This document shows, piece by piece, positions 24,803 through 37,640 of a DNA stretch of 64,000 nucleotides (positions are counted from its first letter, which is position 1; every line of letters begins with the position of its first letter). The notes beneath the pieces were generated by a model, which searched no databases, was not told where the DNA came from, and saw only the letters and a program-made list of their open reading frames with translations. This DNA comes from Dugong dugon. Taxonomy: Eukaryota > Chordata > Mammalia > Sirenia > Dugongidae. Both the position numbers and the translations under genes were made by a program. Location of the stretch: the NCBI GenBank assembly GCA_030035585.1, contig CM057473.1:14930501-14994500 (forward strand), written 5' to 3'.

Positions 24803-25377
24803 TCTATTCAAGGTCATGTATCCAGAGTATATTGTTTATAAAAAATACCTACAGATCACTGAGTAAAAACAAGCCAAGTCAATAGAAAAATGGGTAAAAT
24901 ACTTTAACAGGGACTTCAATAAGAGTATATTTAAATGGTCAAAAGCATATGAAAAAGTGCTCAACTTTACTAGTTTTCAGGCCAATGTTAATTTAAATCA
25001 CAGTGAGATAGCATTACATACCCGAAAGATTAATAACAATAAAAATATGGAAAACACTGAGTGTTAGGAAGAATCTGGATCAACCAAAACTCCCAAATCC
25101 TGTAGAGGAAATTAAAACTGGTACAATTACTTTGGTACACCATAAAGCAGTATCTCTAAAAGCGGAACGCATGCATACCATACATTCCAGCAAATCCACA
25201 TTTAGTTGAAAAAAAAAGTGTGAAATATAACACTTTAACAGCCAAATTACTTGGAGAACAGTCTATCCAATGGTCTTATAATGAAACTCTATCGGGAAAT
25301 AAAGCCCCAAAATCCAGCACTCAAGCTTGACTGTGGAACTTGTTTCATGTGATGTAATACGGACGCCTGGTACTCAC

Positions 25378-25582
25378 AGGTACGCAGCCTTTCCTTCTTC
25401 GAGTTCTTTATTTTTGCCGCTGGAACCACTTTTCTTCCCACACATTCTCCTGGTGATGCACATTAGTAATCCGCATTGTCGAATAAAGAAGCAGCTGACA
25501 TCTGTTACCACGAGGATTAGAAATAGTGCAGCCACGCCCAGGCCAATCACTGCTCCAAGCCCAAGACCGTTAAAAAGTGTGT
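25378..25582 (-). CDS. NCAM2: NCAM2 exon, transmembrane segment and juxtamembrane cysteines
   Basis: This exon of 205 bases enters in phase 1 and exits in phase 2. It begins [10 protein letters not shown], followed by a hydrophobic helix ([16 protein letters not shown], about residues 11-26), then [16 protein letters not shown] and a basic stretch with ITRRMCGKK. The four cysteines after the helix match the membrane-proximal cysteines that are palmitoylated in NCAM-type molecules. The exon ends with an acidic/basic segment [10 protein letters not shown]. The acceptor is TTTTTAAG before ACACACTT (an AAG rather than CAG site) and the donor is TACCT followed by GTGAGT. It joins the FN3 exon to give IIKDTLFNG and the next exon to give AAYLKDGS, which matches NCAM2 as I remember it. 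Use of this exon gives the transmembrane isoform with a cytoplasmic tail. Confidence 0.96.
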
Positions 25583-28095
25583 CTTAAAAACATAAAAGAA
25601 AATAACTTTATTAAATTAATTAACTTCCAATGAGAAAACAGACATTAGAAATTTATTCAAAAAAATTAATTTTATCCAAGTAAAAATTCAACTTAAGAGG
25701 AAGGAAAAATGTGGAAGTTTTACTGACAGGCTTCAATTTCACGACTGGTGGCATCTATCCTTGGGTTTTCAAACAGTATTTTAATCAACTCGCATGTTAA
25801 CAATGATTTGAAATACTTTTTACAAACTTTCTTTTGAAAAAAGTCTAAGTAAGTCTTCTTTCCAATATACATTTGATTCCCTATAGCGGAGAGAATGAGC
25901 ATTATCATATCCCTAACTGTACTTTATCAGAAAGTCCCAGCTATTGATATATCATCACGTTGTTAAAAGGAAGAGTCAAAATGGCTGTAAGAGAAATGTT
26001 AAATAAATGTTTCTTATGGAAATAGTTTTAAGACTTTAACTTGCAAATGGATTGCTCCAAGCTCTTTGCTTTGACAGGAAATACATTTTAAAATACTTGC
26101 CTATGAATGCTTTAAAAATTGTCATTTTAGAATAAACAGTTTACTTGTATTTTTCCATAGAAACGTTTTCACACATCCTATGAGAGAAGAGTCACATTTT
26201 TTAAAGAGTCATAGTTCTTATGGCCTTTCTGAGGTTGTGTCGTTAAGAATGTAGGGGAGATGGGAGTGACTGTTGCTTGGCTTGTGGTCCAGTGTTACAG
26301 GAGATCCCGAACAGCGAACAAAAAGTATGCAGGAAAGAAGTGATAGAGAATAGGATAGTGTATGCTGACCACAGAGTAGAAATGTCAAGAACAACAAGAG
26401 CAAAGATCATGAATCAAGTGTTATATGTATGTGTGTAGTTGAATACGAAGGTAAGCTACACAATTATAGCAATTTACATAGGAAAATAAGCATAATGCAG
26501 AAACTAGATTCAACTGGCAATGTTGTGATATCTAGAAGGAAAAAAAGAGGCTTACAGTAGAGAACAATGCCATAGCACTGTTTATAATGTTTTATAATAC
26601 TTTCATGTTAAGAATTTGCTTAAATAACATTTTTTAACTGTAATTACCCTTTTTAATGAAAAAATATATTTATTACTCAGGATAAGAGTGGCATATCCAA
26701 TATGTAACTGATGTGAAACAAAAGTGACAGATACAAATAGTGATATCAATCTGGGTTTTGAGAAAAACTACATCTGAAAAAAAAAATACATGAAACAAAG
26801 TTGTTCTATTTTTTTAATTACATCAACCATTTTTAATATTGAAAGAAGGAAATTTTTATTTAAGAGGTCAGAGTAACTTCTCATTCTGATTCTACCATTA
26901 ACAGGTCATCCTTGAATATGCCACACTTGGATGAATCCAATTTTATTTTTTAGTAGACTGAGTCTCATCTCTACATTTATTTGCTTCCCCCTGCCCCGAA
27001 AATAGAAAAGCTATTTATATTTCTTAACACTCTAAAAGCTTGGAGATAGTTTAAGTACAAAAATTCTGTTGTGGCATGGTGGACTGGCATATCATTAAAC
27101 AGGCAAATTTGTGGCTCACCTGTGCTAGGAAATTGTGGAGTGTCTCCATGATGTTGCTATTGAGCGTTCCTTAAGTACCAAATAAACAAAGCTTGGAATT
27201 CACATACCCATACAAAGTATAATTTTGATTATAATATGTTTTGTTAAGGGAGAGAGAAATAGATAATAAACATACGGTAGTGTTGGAGGAAATATAATTG
27301 TTTACGCCACTTTAGAATCTGTTTTCCCTATCAAATTTTAACATGCTTCATAGACGGTGATAATTTAGGAAAATTGTTTAGGTAATATCCAGAGAAACTG
27401 CTGGTTTCCACAGAACTGTTTTCATATCACATAAACCTGCTTTGAGGAAAGATTGGAGGAAGGAAGATATCTATCAGCCATGGGAAATTAGTTTAGTTTT
27501 GTTTTTTTCTCACAATCTCAATCAACAAATGGAGAAGCAGACTCCAAATATTATTTGTCAATTTTCAAAGACATATCTATACACTAGATTTAAAAAAGAT
27601 CTAGTGTTCCATGCTCTAAAAATAATATAAAAAGTAAACTAGTATTTCTATCAGTAATTTAAAACATCATTTCATATTGTCTTCCATTATCCTTTTGCAA
27701 ATATCATGATTCTCGTTTGAATACATTATTACAATATAATGAAGGCAACTTACCTATGAAACATCTTGGATAAACCTAATGTTTTTCTTCAAATTTCATA
27801 GGTAATTATTTGGGATATACTGCACATGATTCAACAACCAAAACTAAGAAAAGAGAAGTGAAAAAAATCCATGACCAACTGGGCTTTCGCCCTCGGTGGA
27901 TATAAAGATTGGATCGCTCCAGTGGTTTGAACTGGCCGCTCCTGTCCCACTTCAGTTAGATTCCTCTGACATGGCAGACACAGTTCTAGGCAATAATTTC
28001 CTCAGATCAATGATAATATATCATGTCCATCATATAAACTCCCATTTACCTGTTCTAAGTATGAAAAACCTTGTTTTGTACTTAAATGCACCGCA

Positions 28096-28395
28096 TCTGG
28101 AGTCCGACAAGTCTTGGTTGCGTTAGTCACTGCTGTATGTCTTGGAGGAGTCACCTAACTTCCCTAAGCCTGAGATTTCTCATTGTTAAAATGAAAACAG
28201 TTATGATAACAATATTTTTGTTGTTGCTGTTGTTGTATGTTTCCGAGTCAACTCCAACACATAGCGACCCTACCACCAACTTAGGTCATGGACTTATTGT
28301 GAATATTAAATATGGTTGTGTAAGTAACACCACTCATACATATTGCTCAGTATACAGTAAAAATTTAACAAATGTTGACATTATTATTATTATTA
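28096..28395 (+). mobile_element. MIR split by an AfroSINE/RTE-tail fragment
   Basis: Left part GTCACTGCTGTATG, GAGTCACCTAACTTCCCTAA, TCTCATTGTTAAAATGAAAA and right part GTGAATATTAAATATGG, GCTCAGTATACAGTAAAAAT flank a reverse SINE tail at 28217-28285. Confidence 0.65.
28217..28285 (-). mobile_element. AfroSINE/RTE 3'-tail fragment
   Basis: TTGTTGTTGCTGTTGTTGTA, GAGTCAACTCCAACACATAG, CGACCCTACCACC: the reverse complement of the common tail, lacking the tRNA head. Confidence 0.7.
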
Positions 28396-29004
28396 CTATT
28401 ATTACAAAATTCAATAGAAATGAGTTGAGACAGAAAAAAAACCCAAAGACTATCTAAAGACAAACTAGGCTGTAAACAACTCTCTTCTCATTAGCAATCT
28501 GAGGAGGAAGAGTATCTCTTTTAAGCAGTGATTATTCACTTGAGAATATCATCATTTTTTAACATGATTTAGGTTTGGCTAGTTAGCTTTTAAATGATAA
28601 ATATTTTATTTGTGACCTTTTAAGCATTAAATCAGTATATTGATCTGCTTCATTTTCATCCTTCAGAAAAAGCTCTTCGACAAATTATGCTTGTAAAGTA
28701 TCTTACAGTAAAGGACAATTGCTACTGAGATAGTTCCTATTTCTTTTCAAGAGAAACTATATTATACCTTTTTTTAACTTATAATTGAAATTTTTGACAA
28801 TTATTAAAGGTTATTTTTATGAGAAGTATATTTTTGTCATTGTAGAGGAGAGATATGGGCAACAAATAGGTTTGTTGTAAATATTTAATTAAGCCGTCTT
28901 TTTGAAGTTATGTTTTCTACATTTTAATTTCAGCTTAAGAATGTATTTAAACCCTTATACTTTTACATCTCCACTACTTGTCTCCCAGTTTGCTGTACTG
29001 TGGT

Positions 29005-29410
29005 GTTTTGTGTGTTGCTGTGATGCGGGAATTTCAAATACCAGCAGGGTCACACATGGTGAGCAGGTTTCAGCTGAGCTTCCAGACTAAAACAGACTAG
29101 GAAGAAAGGCCTGGTTATCTACTCCCAAAATTCAGCTAATGAAAACCTTATTACCACAACAGAACATTTTTTGACTTGCTTGCTTTGGACATGTCATCAG
29201 GAGAGATCAAACCTTAGAGGATCATGTTTGGCAAAGTAGAAGTCCAAGTAGGACATGGGGGACCCTAGGTGAGACAAATTGGCACAATAGCTGCAAGGGT
29301 GGACTGAACATGCTGGCTTGTGGAAATGAAGGAGGTCTGGGCAACGTTTCATTCTACGTTACATAAGGTCACCATGAGTTGGAGTCATCTTGAAAGCAGT
29401 TAACAACAAT
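29005..29410 (+). mobile_element. Internally deleted RTE LINE (5' end joined to 3' end)
   Basis: The first half (GTGTGTTGCTGTGATGC, CAAATACCAGCAGGGTCACA, CAGCTGAGCTTCCAGACTAA) resembles the RTE 5' leader. The second half (GCTTTGGACATGTCATCAGG, GACCCTAGGTGAGACAAATT, AAGGTCACCATGAGTTGGAG) resembles the RTE 3' coding end and tail. The endonuclease and reverse transcriptase between them are absent. A second, shorter join of the same kind is at 31449-31672. Confidence 0.7.
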
Positions 29411-31448
29411 AACTTTCACATATACCATGAGGTTAAGCCATAATAACTATGAAGGCTAACTTTTCTAATGTGTTTTTTTTTTTTTTTCCCTGCTACCAAT
29501 TTACTCTTACCTAAAAAATTTAGTTGTATGTACTTTGGATTGTTCAAAAATGAAATAACCACCACATATAAAATTGTATCACTGAAATTGTTGGACTAAA
29601 CATTAAATATTTTCTCAATAACATATAGAAATTTATTTCTATATGTTAATGACAGTATGATTGTTTTTAAAAATCAAAATTATTTTGAGTAATCATTTAA
29701 AGAATTTTAAATTCATCCTTTTTTTTATTTCCAGAATATTTACACATGTGTTTTATGATGTCATTTGTGTAATAACTCCATTTCTTAGGAAAATAATATA
29801 TTTATATCATCTTTAAGATGAGAAAACTGAGGTCCAGAGAGTTTAGTGAACTAAGTCTTGAAAATTAGAACAGTTAATTAATCCTTACAATTAGATCTGT
29901 ACAAGTGATGCACTATTAAATTTTAGGGTTTATATCCTTTATACTTGTGTTACAGTCAATATTGTGTACAGGAAACTCATCAAACAAATACTCTAGAGAT
30001 AGGAATGAAATCTATTGGTCTTGCAGGAAAAATATACTACTAGTGGAGGAAGAACTATTTAAATGAGGTACAATACTGTGAGTTATTTAACATATTCTTG
30101 CTCTAAGCTTCTTATTAATGACTTTTTTTTTTAAAAAAAAGCTTTTAGTAAAATTGGGTAAAAATAAATAATTTAGCAATCAAAGAGTTTAAACTTCTAA
30201 CTTTTGGTACATCTTTTGAAATGATAGAAAGGGAACATGAGAAACAGTCTGACTGAATTTCTACAACTTACAACCCATAGCTGCACCCTGCAACCAGTTA
30301 AATTTAGTAATTGACTAACTAAATCAATCTATTTTCCCCCATCTATTTTATGTAATTGTATTTGAATGTCATCAATATGTGAAAGCAAAGCATTCAAGTA
30401 AACAAAACCAAGTTCAATTCTAATGTGTTATTTATGTCTTTTCATGCTTTTGTTGTAAGAATTATCACACTAATGAATCACTGATTAAGTTTCCATGAAA
30501 ATTCTTATATTTGATTATACAAGTTTTTAAAAAAACTAGTGTACTAACAAAATCATAAAATCACCCTTGTTTTTTTACTTCTTAAATAAGTAATTTAGTA
30601 GTTTATTTAACTGGCTTTCTAAGTGTAAGTATAATCTTCTTCAAATAGATATAGAATTGCTTTCAGAGCTCAGAAAGCTGTGATAAAGACTTTGACAAAA
30701 AAAAAAACAAAAAAAACTAGAGTCCTAAAATGGAGATTGCTTGCTGCTCCCAGAATAATAGTACTTATTCTCAAAACGGATATTGCTAAACGCAACAAAC
30801 AATGAAGCAGGTTATGTGTATCAAAGACAATCAGAAGGCATTGTAAACAAACAAAGTAAAACCCTGTTTGTTGTTTATCATGACGATACTACATAACCCT
30901 TTCCTAACTCTTAGAACATATAGTATCCCACCCGCTTTTTATGCCTCTTGAGTTCCTTGGGTGTATACTGTTCCTGCTGAAAGTATTTGCTTCCTTCCAG
31001 GGGGGTTCATGTAGAAGCAAAAGGCTAAAGAAACATTTGTTGAAGCAAAATAGCTGGGTTATTAGGCAAAACCAGAGGTGTCCAATGTACCCAAATGGAA
31101 GTCACCCCACAATAAAGCCTGCTATCCAAGACTCAGGTATTCTCACATAATATTTTTCAAAATCTATATTACCAACCCAAAATTTAAACACACTCAATGA
31201 CTCAGCATGCATTCCACTACTGAAAAAACAAGGTATCAATAAAAAATTCAAAGCAGAAATTAATTGGATCTTGAAAGGGATAATAAATCTTCCAACAATA
31301 AAGATAAGTCTGTTTGTCTCATGGTTATATGTTTTTCCTCCATCCAACCTAGGTAACACACCTGCAAAATCTTAACTGATTTATGGGAAAAAAAAACAAA
31401 ACAATAAGCAACCTATATATCAATCTATATATATGCCATATATCGGGG

Positions 31449-31672
31449 CAGTGGTGGAGACCCAGCCAAAACAACCACCACTGTTAGTGGAGGGCTACAT
31501 CTTTTTAAGATGTTGAATAGGTTTAGTGGAGCTTCCAGACTAAGATGAGAAAGGACTAGTGACCTATTTTCAAAAACTTAGCCAATGAAAACCCTAAGGA
31601 TCGCAACCATCTGATCCTGTTATGCATGGGGTGACCATGAGTCAGGGGTCAAAGGCTTTTCTTAACAACAAT
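31449..31672 (+). mobile_element. Short RTE 5'-3' composite
   Basis: TTTAGTGGAGCTTCCAGACT, AGATGAGAAAGGACTAGTGA, AGCCAATGAAAACCCTAAGG (5' leader type) followed by GGGGTGACCATGAGTCAGGG and a CAACAA-rich end (3' tail). Confidence 0.65.
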
Positions 31673-32500
31673 GTGGAAGGAGGTGGGGGAAAACAAAAAA
31701 GGTAAGAAAATTCCTCCAGCTTACTGAAATACCTCCTGGTGATGTATAATCATGGGGACTGTTTTAGTTTGCTTTGTAGATATAGCAATAAAAACGAATT
31801 CATTCATTAATTTAGTAAATACTGTTGAGCAATCTTATGAAGTGAATTCAAGTTCAGGATATTTTAAAAATTCTATTAAAAAAAAACATTATTTAGAACT
31901 TGAGTCATTTAGCTCATACAGATTTCAGCCTGAAATTTTATAAATTTGATCCCTTGATAGAGCATTGAGAAAATAATAATTGTTCTTGAGGTTCATGGAA
32001 ATTAGTTTTAGAAGATGTCTTTTATAAAACATATGCAACAGGTATCTTCATTGAGAGGCATATGTACAATCCAAAGTTTCAACAACTTTACATCAAAACA
32101 GTTTTGAGAAATACTTAATACACTGAGTCAAAATATTGAAGGCATTACCTTTATTTAAAACAAAATAATACTGACATCATACTAATATCTAGGCAAAATC
32201 TTTCTCTTGTAAAATATTCCAGGCAGGAAGTGTTTTTTACCTTAGTGGGGATATTTTAAAAAAACTCTTGGAGGGTGCTTAGTTTCTCCTGTTTTTCAGT
32301 GTTTAGGAAATTTATTTTCTATGTTGAATTCCTTGGGATACTTAAAATATTACTGATATAGATTTTCACAGGTTTGCAAAACAATGATATAAAGCTTTGC
32401 ATGTTGTTATGTTCAAATTTGATACGTTTAAACTTTCAACAAAATTTGTAAAACATTAGTATAACATAACCAATTAGTCCTGTCCCTGTTTTATATATTG

Positions 32501-32594
32501 GATGTGCAGCCAAGTGGACACACAGCTTTCTGCAGCTGGGCTCCGTCTACGCCGGGATGGTCAGCTACATTGGAAACAGACTCCTGGATTATTT
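32501..32594. other. Unidentified GC-richer segment
   Basis: A short block (GCAGCCAAGTGGACACACAG, CTGGGCTCCGTCTACGCCGG, GATGGTCAGCTACATTGGAA) is markedly richer in G and C than its surroundings. The plus strand is open for about 45 codons and reads KWTHSFLQLGSV, then YAGMVSYIGNRLLDYL. I do not recognise it; it could be a retropseudogene scrap. No splice sites make it an NCAM2 exon. Confidence 0.35.
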
Positions 32595-33328
32595 AAATAT
32601 TTTGTTGGTATGTAGTAAACAAGGACCATTAATCCAATTGTGCTTCACAAATGTTCACTGAGTGCCTACTAAATTAGAGGACTATAGGGATTCTATGGTA
32701 TGTACTAAAATAGAATTAATAAAAGTTAATATAAACCTTTAAGGTTATTATGCATCTATCTTAATCCACATTTACTTGAGAAGTGTAAATCTCCGAAATG
32801 TATTGTAATTCATTGGATTATGTAAAACACAAAGGAACAAAAGGATGAGATTTTATATTAGCAAGGACATACGGTTAATAGAAAGAGCTCTCATGAATGT
32901 TATGGTAATCTCCTTGTATTACAGAAGGCCAACTGTAAGGCAACACACACTTTTAAAGAAAAATACATTTCACTAATTAAAAAACCTGCTACCATCCCTA
33001 AGCATTTCACAGTTGCTTGTGTATGCTAGACAAGCTGTTTTCCAAGATCACCTGTCTCTTGCAGATCTGGAAATGGATCGCCAACTTATAAATTTAAGTT
33101 CTGTGATACATTTCCTAGGATCCTGCTAAACCAACAAAAACATAAAAAGGTGTATTAGAAAGAGCCACTGCTTAGCAATAAGAATAAGGACCAGACTGGA
33201 TCAACAACAGCAAAAATTTGTTACAAAGGGAGTAGAAATATTTGAATAATTTTCATAAAATTATAAAAGGGCAGGGATATTGAGAGTAAAAAGGAATCCC
33301 AGTACTCTCCCAGTACAGACCAAACTAG

Positions 33329-33552
33329 TGGGGTCGCTGAGTGGCACAAACATGAAGTGCTCAACTGCTAACTAAAAGTTTGGTGGTTTAAATCCACTCT
33401 GAAACATCTCAAAAGAGAGGCTGGCCACTTACGCCAGAAAGGTCGGAGACTTGAAAACCCTGTGGAGCACAGTTCTACTTTGCAAACACGGGCTCTCCAG
33501 GAGTGGGGAATCTATTGATTCAATGGCAACTGGTTGTTTTTGTTTTGTTTTT
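33329..33552 (+). mobile_element. AfroSINE, longer variant
   Basis: GGGTCGCTGAGTGGCACAAA, CAACTGCTAACTAAAAGTTT, GAAAACCCTGTGGAGCACAG, GATTCAATGGCAACTGGTTG. Contains the extra central segment of the ~220 bp form. Confidence 0.88.
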
Positions 33553-35139
33553 AAAGACCAAGCTGCAGTCTTTACATTTCTTGACAGAATTCACTTGTTT
33601 TGGGACCTTGCTGGGATACAAAATAATATTTTTTGACCCTGTGGATGTTTGTGGAGAGATGTCTTATTATGTATTTATTTCAATTTCTATTCCACACAGG
33701 GAAAACTAGAGCTGTTAATCAGAACCTGACTTACAAAATAGTTTAAATTATTTAAATGTGCCTATGGTTTTGGTATCTTCTCTTAGTTAAACTAAGTGAG
33801 AAATCAGAAATTCACACATAAATGCCATCTTTACATATTGTAGGTGTTTAGAAAAATGGACTCTAAAATATCTATTTTTATATTTTTGAAACAATGTGAT
33901 AGTTTGCATTTGCAGGTGGTGTAATCACGAAAGAAAAGCAAAATTTTGATTCGTGCAAGTTATCAAATTCACCATTAAAGAGGAAAAGGTTGAAACCACT
34001 CATAGTACCAATCTGAGAACAGTGCAATGCTATTTCCATTTCTTTAAATCCATTTACATCCTGTGTCATGACAGTGGGTCTTCTATACTTCTATACTACC
34101 TAGTGTGCCTCCCCAAATTGATGGATCCATTCAATTTTGTTTCATATTAATTTCTCTGTTGAAAAGCAAATATTTGAACTTCTAAGGTTTCCACTGTCTG
34201 GCCAATACCCCTTTAGTTGTACGAATTAAAAAGGAGGAAAGCATCGCAAATTACACAGGCAAGGATATTAAAAATATTATTTGCCATTCATTTAAATCTT
34301 TTTCAAAAATCAAACAGAAAACTCAACCAGCAACCGTGATTGAATTTGATATTTTTCCACTCCTCTAAACCACTTTTTGTATTACTTGCGCATATACTCA
34401 GAGAAAAAGTGACTACATTCTTCCAAGATATGAGTGTTTCTTTTAAATAATAAAGTAATGATGTACTATTTATTTACACATTGAAATATATAATTCACAT
34501 TATAAAACATACAAAATAAATAAATGAAAAAGAAGTTATAAAATAAATAAATGGAAATTCTAATACTTTTCTCTCCTCAGTGAATTGTATTTTTCACCCA
34601 TTTTGTAATCCACACACCACAATGGGAAATATACCTAATATATTTATTCTCTTTTATTCTCAGTTTCATTACTGCTAAAATGTGGCTAAGGATATCCATG
34701 TATTCTAACTAAAATACTCTTCGAGAATCATCTATGAAAACACTTTGAGAATTCGAAGCACTATGCAAATATGTGATTATTTTACTTGTTATACATATCA
34801 CTCTATGGTCACTTTGTTTAGAGTAACTTATTGATAATCATTTGTTTACTGAAATTTCTGTTAAAAAATTAGATCTTCTCCACTTTTACTCAAAACCTTC
34901 CTAGGTTTTAACAAATAATAAATATTTGACTGTTCCTAACTTTTTCAAACTATCATGCATAGAAATATGTGTCATTTGTATTTTTATATTTTACAAGTCA
35001 TTTTTATTATCATTGTTATTGATAAAGTTTCTTCATTAAGGCCTGAAGTTTAAAATCATTCATATTCATTTAGTGTTAAATGTGTGTTACATTGTGACCG
35101 GAACATAATCAAGTATTTTTTTTTTAAATTTTAATCTCA

Positions 35140-35560
35140 TTCCTTTTTTAAAAATCATCTTATATTTTACATCAGTTTTAGATTTACAGAAAAACGGTGC
35201 AGAAAGTAGTGTGTTTCCATATAGTTACCACTGAATGCTTTTTCTATTAACATCTTGCATTCCTGTGATACATTTGCTACAACTGATGAACCCACACTGA
35301 CATATTATTATTAACTAAAGTCCACAGTGTACATTAGGAGCCACTCTCTGCATTGTACAGCCCTATGGGTTCTGATGCATAATGTCATGTATCCACCATT
35401 ACATATCGTAGAGAATTGTTTCATTGTCCTAAAAATGCCCTGTGCTCTACCTAGTCATCCCTCCCTCTTGCTCTGGCAACCACTGATTTTTTTTCACCAT
35501 CTCTATAGTTTTGCCTATTCCAGGATGTTATATAGTTGAGATTCTCACTTCGTCTTTATT
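35140..35560. mobile_element. Old L1 3'UTR-like fragment
   Basis: TTTTAGATTTACAGAAAAAC, GTGCAGAAAGTAGTGTG, ATTATTATTAACTAAAGTCC, CCTCTTGCTCTGGCAACCAC and TCTATAGTTTTGCCTATTCC are familiar from old mammalian L1 3' regions. Subfamily and orientation not assigned. Confidence 0.55.
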
Positions 35561-36760
35561 CATTCATTTTTAAATATATATTGCAACATTTCTTTTTAGT
35601 CATTACCTTTATTATTACTGTCATTGTAAGACCTTCCTTAAACTTTGTAAGCCTGTGATGTTATTATGAAAGAAAGCAAGACAATTATAAAAAATGCTCT
35701 ATTATCTCTTATATGTGACTTGGAATTTTTCTCAGTTTTGGAATACCCGTGTATTGCTTATCGGTCTTCTCTTCTATAGTTAATTTTTCTCCTTTAGTTT
35801 ATCGTTAGTTTTTTGTTATTGTTATATTTATTGGTGTTATTTTGCCTAATAATTTTAGACATATTCATCTCCACTGAAACAATACATAAGAAAATTTTCA
35901 AAAGATACTACAAAATGAATCAAAATCACCTCCCTGAAATAAATACTGTATTTCTTTTGTGTCCTAATCTTTTCTTCTGTCATGTACTGGTTCTCTTTTT
36001 GACACCTTGTAGTGTTCATGAAAGAAAAAAGTAAAAAAGCATTATATCTTTCAGCTTCCTGAAAAAATTCACTTACTAGCAACTTTTTAAGTTCACTCAA
36101 GTTTCATGCTCTTCAGATATAAAACTGCTCACTGAGGTAACTGAATGAAAACTTTGTAGGTACAATATTAAATTTCATACATCTTTCGATGAACAATTTA
36201 TAGGAAAAAAGTATATAATGCTGGTAAAATCTGCAATGGCTATGAAAAGAACATTGTTATCAGTGAAAATGGCATAGAGTTTTGTATGGGATTGCACTCT
36301 GGAAAAGGAGTCTTGGAATACTGAAAACTTAAAAAAATGTTCAAAATATATAAAAGTCAAAATTGAGTTATACTATGAGAAAAGTATTTAAACTGTATGA
36401 TATTATACAAGCTTATATATGCTTTGTGACCAGTCTGTTTGAAGGATTTTTAGTTTTTAGGATCATGCAAAAGTAATTCTCTGTGTTTTAAATGAACGAG
36501 TATTGAGTGTATTGGAACCCTATATATATCTAGAAATAAATTATATAATTTCATGCTGATGATTAATATACTTACCAACGTGTAAGATCATTTCATGTGA
36601 TTTTCTAGCCCTCTTTTTCCTTAATAATATTTGCAGTATCCAAATATTATTCTGGGAATTTGAAAACTTCGGATTTTAACGATTATGAGTAAAATTGATC
36701 AATAACTTTTCAGTATTATGCAGATATACGAATGAAGCCTTTTCTTGTCACTTATACATG

Positions 36761-36962
36761 CCTCAGGGTGGCGCAAACAATTTGCACTTGACTATTAACC
36801 TAAAGGCTGGCAGTTCAAACCAACCCAGCTGTGCCCAAAAGAAAGGCATGGTGATGTATTTTCAGAAAGATCACAGCCATGAAAACACAATGGAGCAGTT
36901 CTGCTCTGTAAAACATGACGTTACTCTGAGTCAAAATCAACTCAACAGCAATGGGTTTTTTG
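36761..36962 (+). mobile_element. AfroSINE, longer variant
   Basis: CCTCAGGGTGGCGCAAACAA, AACCTAAAGGCTGGCAGTTC, AAAAGAAAGGCATGGTGATG, GTCAAAATCAACTCAACAGC. The 107-codon ORF over it is spurious. Confidence 0.9.
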
Positions 36963-37156
36963 TTTCTGTCTTTTGTAAATCCAGAGTATTATCAGTACTT
37001 TTATTACAACGTACTTAATATCTTTTGCATGTACCATTTTATGTGTACTCAGTTAAACATTCTTGATGTAAAAATATTATTGCTGTTATTACCAATGTTT
37101 CTTTTAATACCATCTTACTGTTTATGAGTAAATGCTGTATTTGCTATCACTTATTC

Positions 37157-37336
37157 TCTTGGACTGCAAAAAAGAGAGGAAGACCCTCAACAAGATGGAT
37201 TGTCATATAGTGGCTGAAAGATGGGTTCAAGCATAGCAGAGATTGTGAGGATGGCGCAGGACCCGGCAGTGTTTCGTTCCGTTGTAGGTGGGATGGCTAT
37301 GAGTTGGAACCGACTGGACAGCACTTGACAAAAACA
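37157..37336 (+). mobile_element. RTE LINE 3' end
   Basis: GAGAGGAAGACCCTCAACAA, GATGGATTGTCATATAGTGG, GATGGCGCAGGACCCGGCAG, TTTCGTTCCGTTGTAGG, GAGTTGGAACCGACTGGACA. In frame the start reads KRGRPSTRWI, the usual RTE C-terminal basic motif. 5'-truncated copy. Confidence 0.85.
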
Positions 37337-37476
37337 GTTCTTTGCTACTATGTCCCCTTGCTCTAGTCATTTGGACTGTTCTGTCAAAATGTTCTGCTAC
37401 CTGTATAATAACAAAAGAGAACTGTCGGATTTATAAACTCAGTGGCCACCAAAACTTTTCCTACAAATCACCTCTC

Positions 37477-37640
37477 AATACTGGAGCCCTGGTGAAGAGC
37501 TTGGCTGCCATCCAAAAGGCTGGCAGTTCAAATCCCTTGGAAATCCTATGGGGCAGTTCTACTCTCTCCTATAGCGTAACTACGGTCGGGATCGACTCGG
37601 CAGCCATGGGTTTGGTTTTTCTTTTTATTATTATTATTTG
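37477..37640 (+). mobile_element. AfroSINE with internal deletions
   Basis: GGAGCCCTGGTGAAGAGCTT, CCAAAAGGCTGGCAGTTC, CCTTGGAAATCCTATGGGGC, GGGATCGACTCGGCAGCCAT. Lacks part of the A-box region (GTGGTTAA) and part of the middle. Confidence 0.9.

Larger units (their letters stand above)
23700..25220 (+). mobile_element. Old L1 ORF2 3' fragment with internal AfroSINE and microsatellites
   Basis: CAATTAATCTATAGATTTTA, TGCAATCCTAATCAAAATCT, then GGTCAAAAGCATATGAAAAA, GTGCTCAACTTTACTAGTTT, ATCACAGTGAGATAGCATTA and AGTGTTAGGAAGAATCTGGA follow the end of L1 ORF2 in order. Broken by many stops and by inserted repeats at 24389-24802. Confidence 0.7.
9761..25377 (-). other. NCAM2: NCAM2 intron between transmembrane and cytoplasmic exons
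   Basis: GTGAGT donor at 25377-25372 and TTTTTTCTAG acceptor at 9761. It holds the repeats listed separately: a local duplication (12.2/13.0 kb), MIR, L1, L2, the RTE LINE fragment and a MaLR LTR. Unlisted stretches (for example 10.7-12.2, 15.0-16.6, 21.8-23.7 kb) are AT-rich unique sequence in which I recognise nothing. Confidence 0.9.

Noticed and set aside
24425..24866. ORFs with long Thr-His or Val-Cys repeats
   Set aside because: They read through a (CA)n microsatellite and AfroSINE sequence.
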